A stretch of DNA of 64,000 nucleotides, taken from NCBI GenBank assembly GCA_029861535.1, contig JAOTZC010000001.1, positions 124,001-188,000 of the forward strand, given 5' to 3'. Source of the stretch: Gammaproteobacteria bacterium. GTDB lineage: Bacteria > Pseudomonadota > Gammaproteobacteria > Steroidobacterales > Woeseiaceae. How positions within the stretch are numbered: position 1 is the stretch's first letter; every line of letters starts with the position of its first letter. Under the pieces are notes generated by a model. It did no database searches. It was not told the DNA's origin and worked only from the letters and a program-made list of their open reading frames with translations. Both the position numbers and the translations under genes were made by a program. This document shows positions 46,389-56,119 of the stretch, in pieces.

Positions 46389-48980
46389 TTGTCCAGTTTC
46401 GCCGCGTCTCTTTTTTGGCTGCTGCTGTTTGTTGGCGGCGGTATATATCTTACTTACCAGCGCATCGATCTGCGCAGCGCGACGATCGCGACAGGCGCCG
46501 CGCTAGTCGCGTATACATTTTTTGGCAGCTGGTCCTGGTGGTGGCTGCTGATCCTGTGGGCCGCCTTCGCTGTCATGGTCGTGCCGAACATGATCGAGCT
46601 ACGTCGCGAGAAGCTGACCAAACCGCTGCTCAAGGTCTATCGAACGATGCTGCCGTCAATGTCGGACACCGAACGCGAGGCACTCGAGGCCGGCAGCGTA
46701 TGGTGGGACGGCGAACTATTCTCAGGCATGCCGAACTGGGACCGGCTGATGTCTTTTCCGGCGCCACAACTGTCTGACGAGGAACAGGCGTTCGTCGACG
46801 GACCGTGTGAAGAGCTGTGCCGCATGATCGACGAGTGGGAGATCGCGCACGAACTCGCCGACATGCCGAAGGCTGTTTGGGATTACCTGATCGAGAAGAA
46901 ATTCTTCGCCATGATCATTCCAAAACAATTTGGCGGTCTCGAATTTTCGGCGTATGCGAATTCTGTCGTGATACAGAAACTTGCCAGCCGCAGCGCGACA
47001 GCATCGTCGACCGTTGGCGTCCCGAATTCACTCGGGCCTGCTGAATTACTGCTGCATTATGGCACCGACGAACAAAAACAACGTTACTTGCCAGGGCTCG
47101 CGAACGGCACCGAGATTCCATGTTTTGCACTAACGTCGCCTGAGGCAGGTTCAGATGCCGCGTCGCTGATCGACAGCGGAGTCGTGTGTAAAGGCAAATG
47201 GGAAGGTAAAACGATAACCGGTATCAAGCTCAACTGGAATAAGCGCTACATCACACTCGCACCGGTGGCCACAGTGCTCGGTCTCGCGTTCAAACTCTAT
47301 GACCCTGATCATCTGATCGGTGACCAGGACGAATATGGCATCACCGCCGCGTTGATTCCAACGGATATACCCGGCGTCAAAGTTGGTCGCCGCCATCATC
47401 CGTTGACGATCGCGTTTCAGAACGGCCCGACAACTGGAAAGGATGTGTTCGTGCCGCTCGACTACATCATTGGCGGTCAGGAAATGGCCGGCAAAGGCTG
47501 GAAGATGCTCGTCGAACTGTTGTCTGTCGGTCGCGCGATTACCTTGCCGTCGACCGCGGCAGGTGGTGGTCAGGCTGCCTCTTATGTAACCGGCGCGTAT
47601 GCGCGTATTCGCAAACAATTTAATATGCCAATCGCGTATTTCGAGGGTGTTGGCGAGGCGCTGACCCGAATTGCAGGAAACGCCTACATAATGAATGCGG
47701 CTGTCGCGGTTACGTCCGGCGCGATCGATCAGGGTGAGAAACCGGCGGTGCCATCAGCCATTCTGAAATATCATTGCACCGAACTCGCTCGCAGCGTCGG
47801 CAACGACGCGATGGACGTGCACGGCGGCAAGGCGATCATGATGGGGCCGAAAAATTATCTTGGCCGCGCTTACATGGCGGCGCCGATTGCAATTACCGTC
47901 GAAGGCGCCAACATATTGACGCGCAGCCTGATTATCTATGGACAAGGCGCGATCCGCTGCCATCCATTCGTATTACGCGAACTACAAGCGGCCGCAGACG
48001 AAGATCATGACCGCGGTCTGATCGAATTCGATAACGCGCTGTTTGGTCACATCGGCTATGGAATCAGCAATCTGGCGCGATCGTTCTTCCTTGCCTTGAC
48101 GCATGCGAAGTTCAGTAAGGTACCGCTGAATACGCCAACTCGTCGCTATTACCAAAATATTAATCGCTACAGTGCCGCGTTCGCTCTTGCTTCCGATTTC
48201 GCGATGCTGACGCTCGGTGGCGGCCTCAAAAAACGTGAACTGCTGTCGGCGCGACTTGGCGATGTCCTCAGTTCCATTTATCTCGCCTCCTGCGTGCTCA
48301 AACACTTCGAGAATCAGGGACGTCGCGCGACTGATCTGCCGCTGGTCGAATGGTCGGTGCGGACGCTGATGTATCGGGCACAAGAGTCACTGCATGCATT
48401 TTTGCGCAATCTGCCGAATCGTTGGGCAGCCGGATTCCTACGCTTATTCATCTTCCCACGCGGACGGACCTACTCGGCGCCTTCGGATGAAATCAGCGGC
48501 AAGGTCGTGCAACTCATTACGAGTTCGGGCGAGGCGCGCGAGCGCTTGAGCGAATTTGCCTACACTACGCTGGAACCGGGCAATCCGCTGGGCTTGCTGC
48601 AGGAAGCACTCGAACTCGCTGAGATCAATGCGCCGCTCGAAAAACGGCTCCGCCAAGCGTTTAAGGAAGGTCTAATCCATGCCGAATATCTGGGACAGCA
48701 GATAGACGAGGCCGAGAAAGCGGAAGTGATCAATTCAAAAGAAGCGAGCGCATTGCGCGAATACCATGACAAGGTCGTCGCATTGCTGGACGTAGACGAT
48801 TTTGATCCTGACGAACTGGCCAGACAGTCGACGAAACCATCCGAACCTTCTGAACCGTCGCCGGGTTCTACGCCGGAACCGACCCGAAAAGCCGCCAAGC
48901 GCAAGGCAGCGCCACGGACGAAGACCTCCAGCAGAAAAACCTCAAAAAAGACCACGACTCGCGCAAAAAAAACCAAGTAA
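46389..48980 (+). CDS. fadE: Acyl-CoA dehydrogenase, FadE-type, with Lys/Arg-rich C-terminal tail (probable TTG start)
   Basis: N-terminal TM segments; FALTSPEAGSDAASLIDSGVVCKGKWEGK; DVHGGKAIMMGPKNYLGRAYMAAPIAITVEGANILTRSLIIYGQGAIR. Confidence 0.93.
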   Translation: MSSFAASLFWLLLFVGGGIYLTYQRIDLRSATIATGAALVAYTFFGSWSWWWLLILWAAFAVMVVPNMIELRREKLTKPLLKVYRTMLPSMSDTEREALEAGSVWWDGELFSGMPNWDRLMSFPAPQLSDEEQAFVDGPCEELCRMIDEWEIAHELADMPKAVWDYLIEKKFFAMIIPKQFGGLEFSAYANSVVIQKLASRSATASSTVGVPNSLGPAELLLHYGTDEQKQRYLPGLANGTEIPCFALTSPEAGSDAASLIDSGVVCKGKWEGKTITGIKLNWNKRYITLAPVATVLGLAFKLYDPDHLIGDQDEYGITAALIPTDIPGVKVGRRHHPLTIAFQNGPTTGKDVFVPLDYIIGGQEMAGKGWKMLVELLSVGRAITLPSTAAGGGQAASYVTGAYARIRKQFNMPIAYFEGVGEALTRIAGNAYIMNAAVAVTSGAIDQGEKPAVPSAILKYHCTELARSVGNDAMDVHGGKAIMMGPKNYLGRAYMAAPIAITVEGANILTRSLIIYGQGAIRCHPFVLRELQAAADEDHDRGLIEFDNALFGHIGYGISNLARSFFLALTHAKFSKVPLNTPTRRYYQNINRYSAAFALASDFAMLTLGGGLKKRELLSARLGDVLSSIYLASCVLKHFENQGRRATDLPLVEWSVRTLMYRAQESLHAFLRNLPNRWAAGFLRLFIFPRGRTYSAPSDEISGKVVQLITSSGEARERLSEFAYTTLEPGNPLGLLQEALELAEINAPLEKRLRQAFKEGLIHAEYLGQQIDEAEKAEVINSKEASALREYHDKVVALLDVDDFDPDELARQSTKPSEPSEPSPGSTPEPTRKAAKRKAAPRTKTSSRKTSKKTTTRAKKTK

Positions 48981-48992
48981 CTCGCGAATGCC

Positions 48993-50141
48993 ATGAGTGA
49001 GCAGATCGGGGACACGCACACCTGCTTAAACTGCGGTGCGACCCTTGTGGGGCAGTACTGTGGTCAGTGCGGCCAACGCGCGGCGAGTCGGCTAATCAGT
49101 TTGTGGGAATTGCTGCGCGACGCGTTCGGCGATCTATTCGAATTGGACTCGCGCCTCTGGCGTACGCTGGTTCCGCTGCTGGTGCGTCCCGGGATCCTGA
49201 CGCGGGACTACCTCATCGGCCGACGCGCGCGTTACATGCCGCCGTTTCGCATGTATCTGGTCTTGAGTCTGGTCTTTTTCATCATCGCATTTTTCGATCC
49301 TCGACAGCAGCTCGCGATTCTCTATGAACCGGGCGATTCACCCGACGCGGAACTCGTGACAGCCGAGCGAGCGCCAATCAACGAAGAAACCCGTGAGATC
49401 CTGGAAGAGCTGGTCCGCGATGGCGTTCTCGATGAAGAGATATTGGGTCCCGACGGCCCGCTCGGGCCCGCAGCCGATGTGGAACCCGCAGCACCGACGC
49501 AAGGCGACGCCCAGGACCAAGCCGACGAAGTCGACGGCAACCAAACCGACAGCGACAATAGTGACAACCAAGCGGACGACGACGAATCGGGCTTGAATCT
49601 GACCATTGACGATGATGATCTCAATTGCACGGTAGGGGGAGCCGACTTCGACTTCGCACCGGAGTTTATTCAACGTCGCTTTTCCGAGGAGCGTCTCACG
49701 CAGGTTTGTAAACGCGTGATTGAGGTTGGCGCGGCCGGCGTATTCGCTGCCCTGCTTGACAACGTGCCTGCCGCGCTGATCATTTTGCTACCGTTGATGG
49801 CTTTCGTATTGAAGTTTCTGTACCCGTTGTCACGTCGTTACTACGTTGAGCACCTGTTGTTCTTTGTGCACTTCCATGCCTTCTTGTTCGTGCTGCTGAC
49901 GCTGCAGATTCTGTGGGCTAGATTGATCGCGCTCGTTGGGTTCCACGACGCTGTCAGTGTGCTGCCCATTGTCGCAACCTCGTTTTACATCCCGGTTTAC
50001 CTCTACAAATCGATGCGCCGCGTTTATGAACAGGGCCGCATACTCACGGTGCTGAAGTTTCTCACGCTATCGATCACGTATATGCTCGGGTTCACCCTAA
50101 TGATGTTCGGTGCGTTGCTTATCGCCGTATTCTCCGTCTAA
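48993..50141 (+). CDS. DUF3667-type membrane protein with N-terminal zinc ribbon
   Basis: TCLNCGATLVGQYCGQCGQRAASRLISLWELLRDAFGDLFELDSRLWRTL; several TM segments. Confidence 0.85.
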   Translation: MSEQIGDTHTCLNCGATLVGQYCGQCGQRAASRLISLWELLRDAFGDLFELDSRLWRTLVPLLVRPGILTRDYLIGRRARYMPPFRMYLVLSLVFFIIAFFDPRQQLAILYEPGDSPDAELVTAERAPINEETREILEELVRDGVLDEEILGPDGPLGPAADVEPAAPTQGDAQDQADEVDGNQTDSDNSDNQADDDESGLNLTIDDDDLNCTVGGADFDFAPEFIQRRFSEERLTQVCKRVIEVGAAGVFAALLDNVPAALIILLPLMAFVLKFLYPLSRRYYVEHLLFFVHFHAFLFVLLTLQILWARLIALVGFHDAVSVLPIVATSFYIPVYLYKSMRRVYEQGRILTVLKFLTLSITYMLGFTLMMFGALLIAVFSV

Positions 50142-50238
50142 GAGACAGCGTGTGCCGCGACACATAAACCACTATGATGAGCGCCTAGGAATTCGAACTG
50201 GCGAAATCTCCACTGCACAGCGAGGGGGAATAATATCA

Positions 50239-50778
50239 ATGTCGAGTCGCACCTTGAATATTAGTTTAAGCCGTTTTGTCCTCAGCAAATATCGAATCAG
50301 CGCTGCGCTCCTTAGCATCGCGCTACTGCTTTCTGCTTGCGGTCGCGATTCCACCGAGACCTCGAGCGATGAAGCACCGCCGAGCGCGGCGCGCGACGAT
50401 GCCGCGCCGATAGCAGCACTCCCTCGTACTGTGTCGCCGGCTGGTGCGAGCGTATTTTTCGTAGCGCCGGCCGACGGCGATACCGTGTCGAATCCTGTGA
50501 TGATCGAATTCGGCGTTGAGGGTATGACGATCGTCAAGGCCGGCGAGGACCAGCCTCAATCCGGTCACCATCACCTGCTTATCGATACTGCGTTGCCCGA
50601 TCTGTCGTTACCCATTCCAGCCGATGAAAACTATGTGCATTTTGGCGATGCCAGCTTATCGACTGAGCGAACGCTCGAGCCGGGCACGCATACCCTGCAG
50701 TTGCTGCTCGGGGATCATCTGCATATTCCGCACGATCCACCGGTGACGTCTGAGGTCATAACGATCATTGTCGAGTAA
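50239..50778 (+). CDS. DUF4399 domain-containing lipoprotein
   Basis: Lipobox LLSACG; VFFVAPADGDTVSNPVMIEFGVEGM...GHHHLLID. Confidence 0.85.
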   Translation: MSSRTLNISLSRFVLSKYRISAALLSIALLLSACGRDSTETSSDEAPPSAARDDAAPIAALPRTVSPAGASVFFVAPADGDTVSNPVMIEFGVEGMTIVKAGEDQPQSGHHHLLIDTALPDLSLPIPADENYVHFGDASLSTERTLEPGTHTLQLLLGDHLHIPHDPPVTSEVITIIVE

Positions 50779-50924
50779 GTCCGGGCGAATGAATGTGCCC
50801 AAATCGGCCGTTTGGACCGGCTGGAAGTGACCCAGTCCGGACAGTTTGTGTCGATGTCTGTAAATAATAGGTTGAGCGACTCGTCCGGTACCACTAAAAT
50901 CACTTGGCTAACCGGCATTCATAC

Positions 50925-52409
50925 ATGAATTATCCCGTACAGAAGAAAAAGATCGGAATCAGTGGCCTCGCCGCCTATGTGCCGCCGTACCGAGTCTGGC
51001 TCGAGGACTGGTGCGACTGGACCGGCAACCAATGGCCAAAGATCCGCGAGGTTGTCGGTCGCAGCTTTCGCGTGCGCGGTCCGGATCAAAGCGTCTACAC
51101 GATGGCGGCATCGTCTGTAATACGGCTGATTGACCAGTACGATATCGACCCGTCCAGGGTTAAGTTTTTGGGGCTTGGCACTGAATCGAGCACCGACAAC
51201 TCTGCCGGCGCGATTATTGTTAAAGGCATGGTGGACCACGCACTGGAGGCACGCGGCAAGCCGCCCATCGCACGTAGCTGCGAAGTACCTGAGTTCAAAC
51301 ACGCCTGTCTCGGTGGCGTCTATGGCATGAAAGGCGCGATTCGCCATCTGGCGCTCGATGGCGCCGGGAGTCAGGCCATCGTCGTTTGCGCCGATATCGC
51401 GGAATATGCTCGCGGTTCCAGCGGTGAGCCCACCCAAGGTGCCGGCGCCGTTGCGATGCTGCTCGAGGAGGACCCGAAGCTTGCGATCGTCGATCTCGTC
51501 GGCTCCGGCTCCGCGTCGGACTATCGAATCATGGATTTCCGCAAGCCGATGTCGCGATTCTGTGGCCAGGATCGTTCGCAGACCCATCAGGTTCAGGACT
51601 TCCCGGTATTCAATGGCAAGTATTCGACGACCTGTTATGTCGATGAAACCCTGCACGCGCTGAACGACATGTACGAAAAACGCGACCTGAACGCAATCGC
51701 TTACCTGCGTTCATTAAAGACGGTCTTTATGCATCGACCGTACCGGCGTATGCCCGAGACCGGCTGGGCTGTTTCGTATTTGTTTGCGTTGTCGAGCGGT
51801 GATGCTGAGGATCGCGCTGAACTTGCATCCTATTGCTATGACGCCGGCGTTGACCCGCACGATGTACGTGACGAAATGCTTGGTAAACCCGCGGTTGCAA
51901 CGCTGGCCGATCCCGAGCGCTTGAACTACGAGGCCTACCCACTAACGATGGCGGCGCTGCGTGCATTCCGAGCATCTCGTCGACACCGGCGTGAGATTCT
52001 CGACAAGCTTGCGATTGGTAGCGACACAATGCTCGACCTCGGCAACCTCTACACGGCAGCACTACCGGCCTGGCTGGCTGCCGGTTTCGAACAGGCACGT
52101 GACGAAGGCTCGCTGACCACCGGCGAGGAAGTGCTGACACTTGGCTACGGTAGCGGCGACGCGGCTGAAGTAATTCCGTTTTTTATCGCCGACAGTTGGC
52201 GCGAAGCGACAGCCAAGATTGGCTTCGCGGATGCAATGCGTCTGACGCTCGACCTCAATCGCGAGCAGTACGTGGCGCTGCATGACGGAAATCGCGTCAG
52301 CGGTCTCGGCTACATACCACGGAACGAATTCGTCATTGACCGCGTCGGCCGCAGCGACGAACGGCATTTCACAGACCTCGGTATCGAGTACTACCGCTAC
52401 ATCGCGTAG
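50925..52409 (+). CDS. mvaS: Hydroxymethylglutaryl-CoA synthase
   Basis: IGISGLAAYVPPYRV, LGLGTESSTDNSAG, FKHACLGGVYGMKGAI (catalytic Cys region), YARGSSGEPTQGAGAVAMLLE. Confidence 0.93.
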   Translation: MNYPVQKKKIGISGLAAYVPPYRVWLEDWCDWTGNQWPKIREVVGRSFRVRGPDQSVYTMAASSVIRLIDQYDIDPSRVKFLGLGTESSTDNSAGAIIVKGMVDHALEARGKPPIARSCEVPEFKHACLGGVYGMKGAIRHLALDGAGSQAIVVCADIAEYARGSSGEPTQGAGAVAMLLEEDPKLAIVDLVGSGSASDYRIMDFRKPMSRFCGQDRSQTHQVQDFPVFNGKYSTTCYVDETLHALNDMYEKRDLNAIAYLRSLKTVFMHRPYRRMPETGWAVSYLFALSSGDAEDRAELASYCYDAGVDPHDVRDEMLGKPAVATLADPERLNYEAYPLTMAALRAFRASRRHRREILDKLAIGSDTMLDLGNLYTAALPAWLAAGFEQARDEGSLTTGEEVLTLGYGSGDAAEVIPFFIADSWREATAKIGFADAMRLTLDLNREQYVALHDGNRVSGLGYIPRNEFVIDRVGRSDERHFTDLGIEYYRYIA

Positions 52410-52969
52410 CGCGACAATAAGTCTGCATGCTGCTCGCACAGCGTGCGCCATTCCATCCTAAACCACGGCGTAAATTGCTCTGGCCGTTCATCGAGTTCCG
52501 CATCGAGTTCTCTGCTCGACACGAAGCGAATGCGTTGAATCTCATGTTCATTCGGTTTGATGTCACCAAGCACCTTTCCTACGAAGACATGGCATAACTC
52601 GTTTTCTGATCCTGATTCGTCGAAGCGGGCGTGATAGCTGAACTTGTAGACATACTCGAGTTGCGCATTTGCATTGAGTTCGTCTCGAAGGCGGCGCTCC
52701 GTCGCCGCTTGCATATCTTCGCCGCGGCGCGGGTGACTGCAGCAGCTGTTCGACCAGTATTCTGGCCACAGCCGCTTGCTGCCGGCGCGTTGTTGCAACA
52801 ACATATTGCCATCATCGTTGAACAGAAAAACCGAAAAAGCACGATGAAGGACGCCATCGCCATTGTGACATTCGGCTTTCGACAAATGTCCGGTCTCGTT
52901 GTCATTCTCGTCGACAAGAATTAACTCCTCGACATCCGACGATACGATTCTGTGTGCGTTATTCAACAC
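52397..52969 (-). CDS. idi: Isopentenyl-diphosphate delta-isomerase type 1 (Nudix)
   Basis: EELILVDENDNETGHLSKAECHNGDGVLHRAFSVFLFNDDGNMLLQQRAGSKRLWPEYWSNSCCSHPRRGED. Confidence 0.96.
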   Translation of the reverse strand: MLNNAHRIVSSDVEELILVDENDNETGHLSKAECHNGDGVLHRAFSVFLFNDDGNMLLQQRAGSKRLWPEYWSNSCCSHPRRGEDMQAATERRLRDELNANAQLEYVYKFSYHARFDESGSENELCHVFVGKVLGDIKPNEHEIQRIRFVSSRELDAELDERPEQFTPWFRMEWRTLCEQHADLLSRYAM

Positions 52970-55175
52970 CTTGGTCCTCGTTGCCCTGCGCTGCTATGGT
53001 CATGAATCCCGCGGCTTCAAGCGCCGACGACACGACGGCTTCTCGGCCCGGGCACAGCGCGACAATGGATCCACCACCGCCCGCGCCCGTGAGCTTTGCA
53101 CCTAGCGCACCAGCCGCCCGGGCGATAGATACCATGTGCTCGAGCTCTGGCGTAGATACCTGAATCGCGTTTAGCAACCCGTGGCAAATGTTCATCAGCC
53201 CACCAAGCCGCTCGTAATCCGCCGCTGCCAGCGCGTCGGCGCCCGCAATAGTCAGCGCGTCAATCTGCTCAAACAGCGCATCGTATTGTTCTGTGGCCGC
53301 GTCGCGACGCGCACGAACCCCGGCCACCTGTTCAAGTGTGGATCCCGGACTATTGCTGCAAGCCACAACAACTGGCGGCGCTTCGAGCAATTCGATTGTT
53401 GTAATTTCAGGCGGCTCGTTACGACGATACAAGAATGGCGTAGCGAAGGTTGCTACCGTATTGTCCACGCCAGACGGCGTTCCATGTGCGAGTTTTTCGC
53501 ACTCAAACGCGATGCTGTTAACACGATCGTTGTCCAAATCAATATCGAACGCCTTACCGAGCGCGCGCGTGATCGCAACCGCGAGCGCCGCCGATGAGCC
53601 CAGACCCATTGCACGCGGCAAAGTCGTGGCAACACTCAGATTGAACGCACGATCAGCGACGCCAAGTTCGCGTGCGATTTGCAACACCGCGTCACCAATA
53701 TCGCTACCGGCTTCGATGCTCTTATCGACACCCCATGCTGGAATCGAAATAGTCGGTGAGTCACTCACCTTGGCGCTTGCGGTTACCGCGTTCTTGATCG
53801 GCATTGCGAGCGCATGCGCACCGTAAACGACAGCATGCTCGCCCAACAGGATTAGCTTCCCCGCAGCAGTGACACCGTTTGGCGTAATTTCGAGCGCACG
53901 CTTTCCGATGAGAATCTCACGTGCTTTCCAGTCTTTGATTTCGCCGCTTGCAACGAGTTCTGCGACCACGTCGTCGAATAATTTGTCCGGGACGCCGGCC
54001 CCCGCAGCAACGCTGCGGGCATGCAGACGCATGTGTCCTTGTTGAATGCCGCTAGTCGAGAGCGCACGGATCGCCGCAAAATTCTGCGCGAGACCAACCG
54101 CGGCCATCAATTCAGCCAGTTCGCGCGCCGACTCGACCCCACATATTCTCAAGCCAAGTGCCGCCGTGGCGTTAGCCTCGCGCGTGCCGCCGACGATGCC
54201 GACCTTCAACGGTATGCGAATCTCGCCTGCAAGATCACCGGTATCGCTCACCGACCAGCACGTCAGCGGCGAATACGCTCCGCCGACCGCCGCGTAAGCG
54301 TGTGCACCGGCCTCGATTGCACGCCAATCATTGCCAGTTGCAACTGCCAACGGATCAATGCCGTTCATAATGCCCTTGTTGTGCGTTGCCGCCCGGTACG
54401 GATCTGCGCACGCGATATCGTTCGCCAAGACGATGGCATCTCGAGCGCGCTTCGCCGCGTCTTCGTCCTCACCGAGATCTTTGAGCCCATAGTTAACTTT
54501 CGCGGTCACTAAAGAACGGTCTGCGAGGTTCGACAGGATTCGCATCGCGATGTTGCCGTTGCAAAGCTCCGCTAGCTGCGGCGCGATCGCTTCGCAAATC
54601 GTGTTGACCAGGTTCGCACCCATCGCGTTGCCGGTATCGACGAGCAAATGGACGACGAGTGAATTGCGACCATCTTCGAGTAACAGATTGCGAGACTCGA
54701 TATCACGGACCCCACCGCCACGACGCACGAGTCGCGGATGAACATCGTTAGCAGCGGCCAACAATGCTTGCTTCGCATTGTTTATCGCATCGATCGCCGC
54801 ATCGACATCGCTGATTCCAGTCAAATGTACCTGTCCAGCCAGCAGAGATTCGTCGCAGGCCGAATCGAATCCGCCCGCTGAACGCGCAAGCAGCGCAGAC
54901 GCGCTGAGCGCGGCGACGATTGAAGGTTCCTCGACGACCAACGGCACTAAGTAGTCGCGATCGTTGACACGAAAATTCGGTACGACGGCGAGCGGTAGGC
55001 CGAACGTCGCTATGACATTTTCGATAATCTTATCGCCAGCGGTCACAGGTAAAATCACTCGACCGTTCTTCAGAGCGTCGGCATCCGTCGACGACAACCA
55101 GCCGCGGCGCTCGAGCTCAGCAATACGTTCACCAACCGAAAGTCGATAGAAGCCCGAAATGCGAGAATCGCTCAC
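52959..55175 (-). CDS. Bifunctional class II HMG-CoA reductase-mevalonate kinase fusion
   Basis: aa 1-~430 HMGR with E83, K267 (HNKGIMNG), D283 (GNDWRAIEAGAHAYA), H381 (GHMRLHARSVA); aa ~433-738 GHMP mevalonate kinase (GKLILLGEHAVVYG, PRAMGLGSSAA, HGTPSGVDN, GALGAKLTGAGGGGSIVAL). Confidence 0.94.
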   Translation of the reverse strand: MSDSRISGFYRLSVGERIAELERRGWLSSTDADALKNGRVILPVTAGDKIIENVIATFGLPLAVVPNFRVNDRDYLVPLVVEEPSIVAALSASALLARSAGGFDSACDESLLAGQVHLTGISDVDAAIDAINNAKQALLAAANDVHPRLVRRGGGVRDIESRNLLLEDGRNSLVVHLLVDTGNAMGANLVNTICEAIAPQLAELCNGNIAMRILSNLADRSLVTAKVNYGLKDLGEDEDAAKRARDAIVLANDIACADPYRAATHNKGIMNGIDPLAVATGNDWRAIEAGAHAYAAVGGAYSPLTCWSVSDTGDLAGEIRIPLKVGIVGGTREANATAALGLRICGVESARELAELMAAVGLAQNFAAIRALSTSGIQQGHMRLHARSVAAGAGVPDKLFDDVVAELVASGEIKDWKAREILIGKRALEITPNGVTAAGKLILLGEHAVVYGAHALAMPIKNAVTASAKVSDSPTISIPAWGVDKSIEAGSDIGDAVLQIARELGVADRAFNLSVATTLPRAMGLGSSAALAVAITRALGKAFDIDLDNDRVNSIAFECEKLAHGTPSGVDNTVATFATPFLYRRNEPPEITTIELLEAPPVVVACSNSPGSTLEQVAGVRARRDAATEQYDALFEQIDALTIAGADALAAADYERLGGLMNICHGLLNAIQVSTPELEHMVSIARAAGALGAKLTGAGGGGSIVALCPGREAVVSSALEAAGFMTIAAQGNEDQGVE

Positions 55176-56119
55176 GCTCCGGCCCCATTCAGAACAACGC
55201 CGATATCGTCGATTGTCATGTCGAGCTGCCGAAAGCCAAAATCCCCGACCTTATGTGCGAATGCCTTGACAGCCTGTTTTTCTGTTCCGAGTACGATACC
55301 GATATCGCCGCCACCCGCACCACAAGGCTTGTAGACGATATTTGCCGACATTTTCTTCTCTGCAAGTGCATCATGACCAGCATCGAATATGCCGAGACCA
55401 TGGTCAATATCGAATTGCCGTAGCACCGGCACATAGTCACGATATTCGCCGACAATCGCAGCGGCATCGCCCGAGATCCAGGCTTCTGCGACGTTTGCCG
55501 CAACTTCGCTCAGCGCGCCGTTGCTGCCGCGCGTTTTTGAATCCGGCAGGCGACGAAGTTTCTCAGACGTGTTCGCGGGCACACCGCTCCACAACAACTG
55601 GTAATGGAGTCCGTCTGGCCATGCGAGCGACCGCGGCGTTTCGCCGACACAATACTCGACGAGCCCGCCGACGATACTTGTCGCAACATCGACGCCACTA
55701 CCGACACCTTGCTGAAACGCATGATGTGCTTTTTGAGAGCACCGAAATAGTTCAAGCCCGCTGATTTCGCCCCTTGCGCTCGCCGCCAATGCGCATACCA
55801 ATCCGACCGTGAGCGCTGCACTTGAGCCGATGCCAAATTTGATACCGGACGTCGAGTCCGCAAATGCACGGGTATCGAGGAGCACCGTGCCACGCCAACG
55901 ATGGATCGCAAGTGCGTCGCATGCGCACTCGAATATCCGCGTATCCTTATCGCCGGCCAATCCAATGGATTGGATGGACAAGTCGTCAGCCGCGGCAAGC
56001 GTAATGACCGCACGACGATTGACCGCCATTGACACAGCGGGCGCTCCATCAAGCACGGCGTATTCGCCCGATAGGATGACCTTACCTGGCGCGCTGCTCT
56101 TGATTGAATTCATACGCAA
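55172..56119 (-). CDS. Phosphomevalonate kinase (GHMP family)
   Basis: SSAPGKVILSGEYAVLDGAPAVSMAVNRRA, KFGIGSSAALTVGLV, GVGSGVDVATSIVGGLVEY, KPCGAGGGDIGIVLG. Confidence 0.9.
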   Translation of the reverse strand: MRMNSIKSSAPGKVILSGEYAVLDGAPAVSMAVNRRAVITLAAADDLSIQSIGLAGDKDTRIFECACDALAIHRWRGTVLLDTRAFADSTSGIKFGIGSSAALTVGLVCALAASARGEISGLELFRCSQKAHHAFQQGVGSGVDVATSIVGGLVEYCVGETPRSLAWPDGLHYQLLWSGVPANTSEKLRRLPDSKTRGSNGALSEVAANVAEAWISGDAAAIVGEYRDYVPVLRQFDIDHGLGIFDAGHDALAEKKMSANIVYKPCGAGGGDIGIVLGTEKQAVKAFAHKVGDFGFRQLDMTIDDIGVVLNGAGA

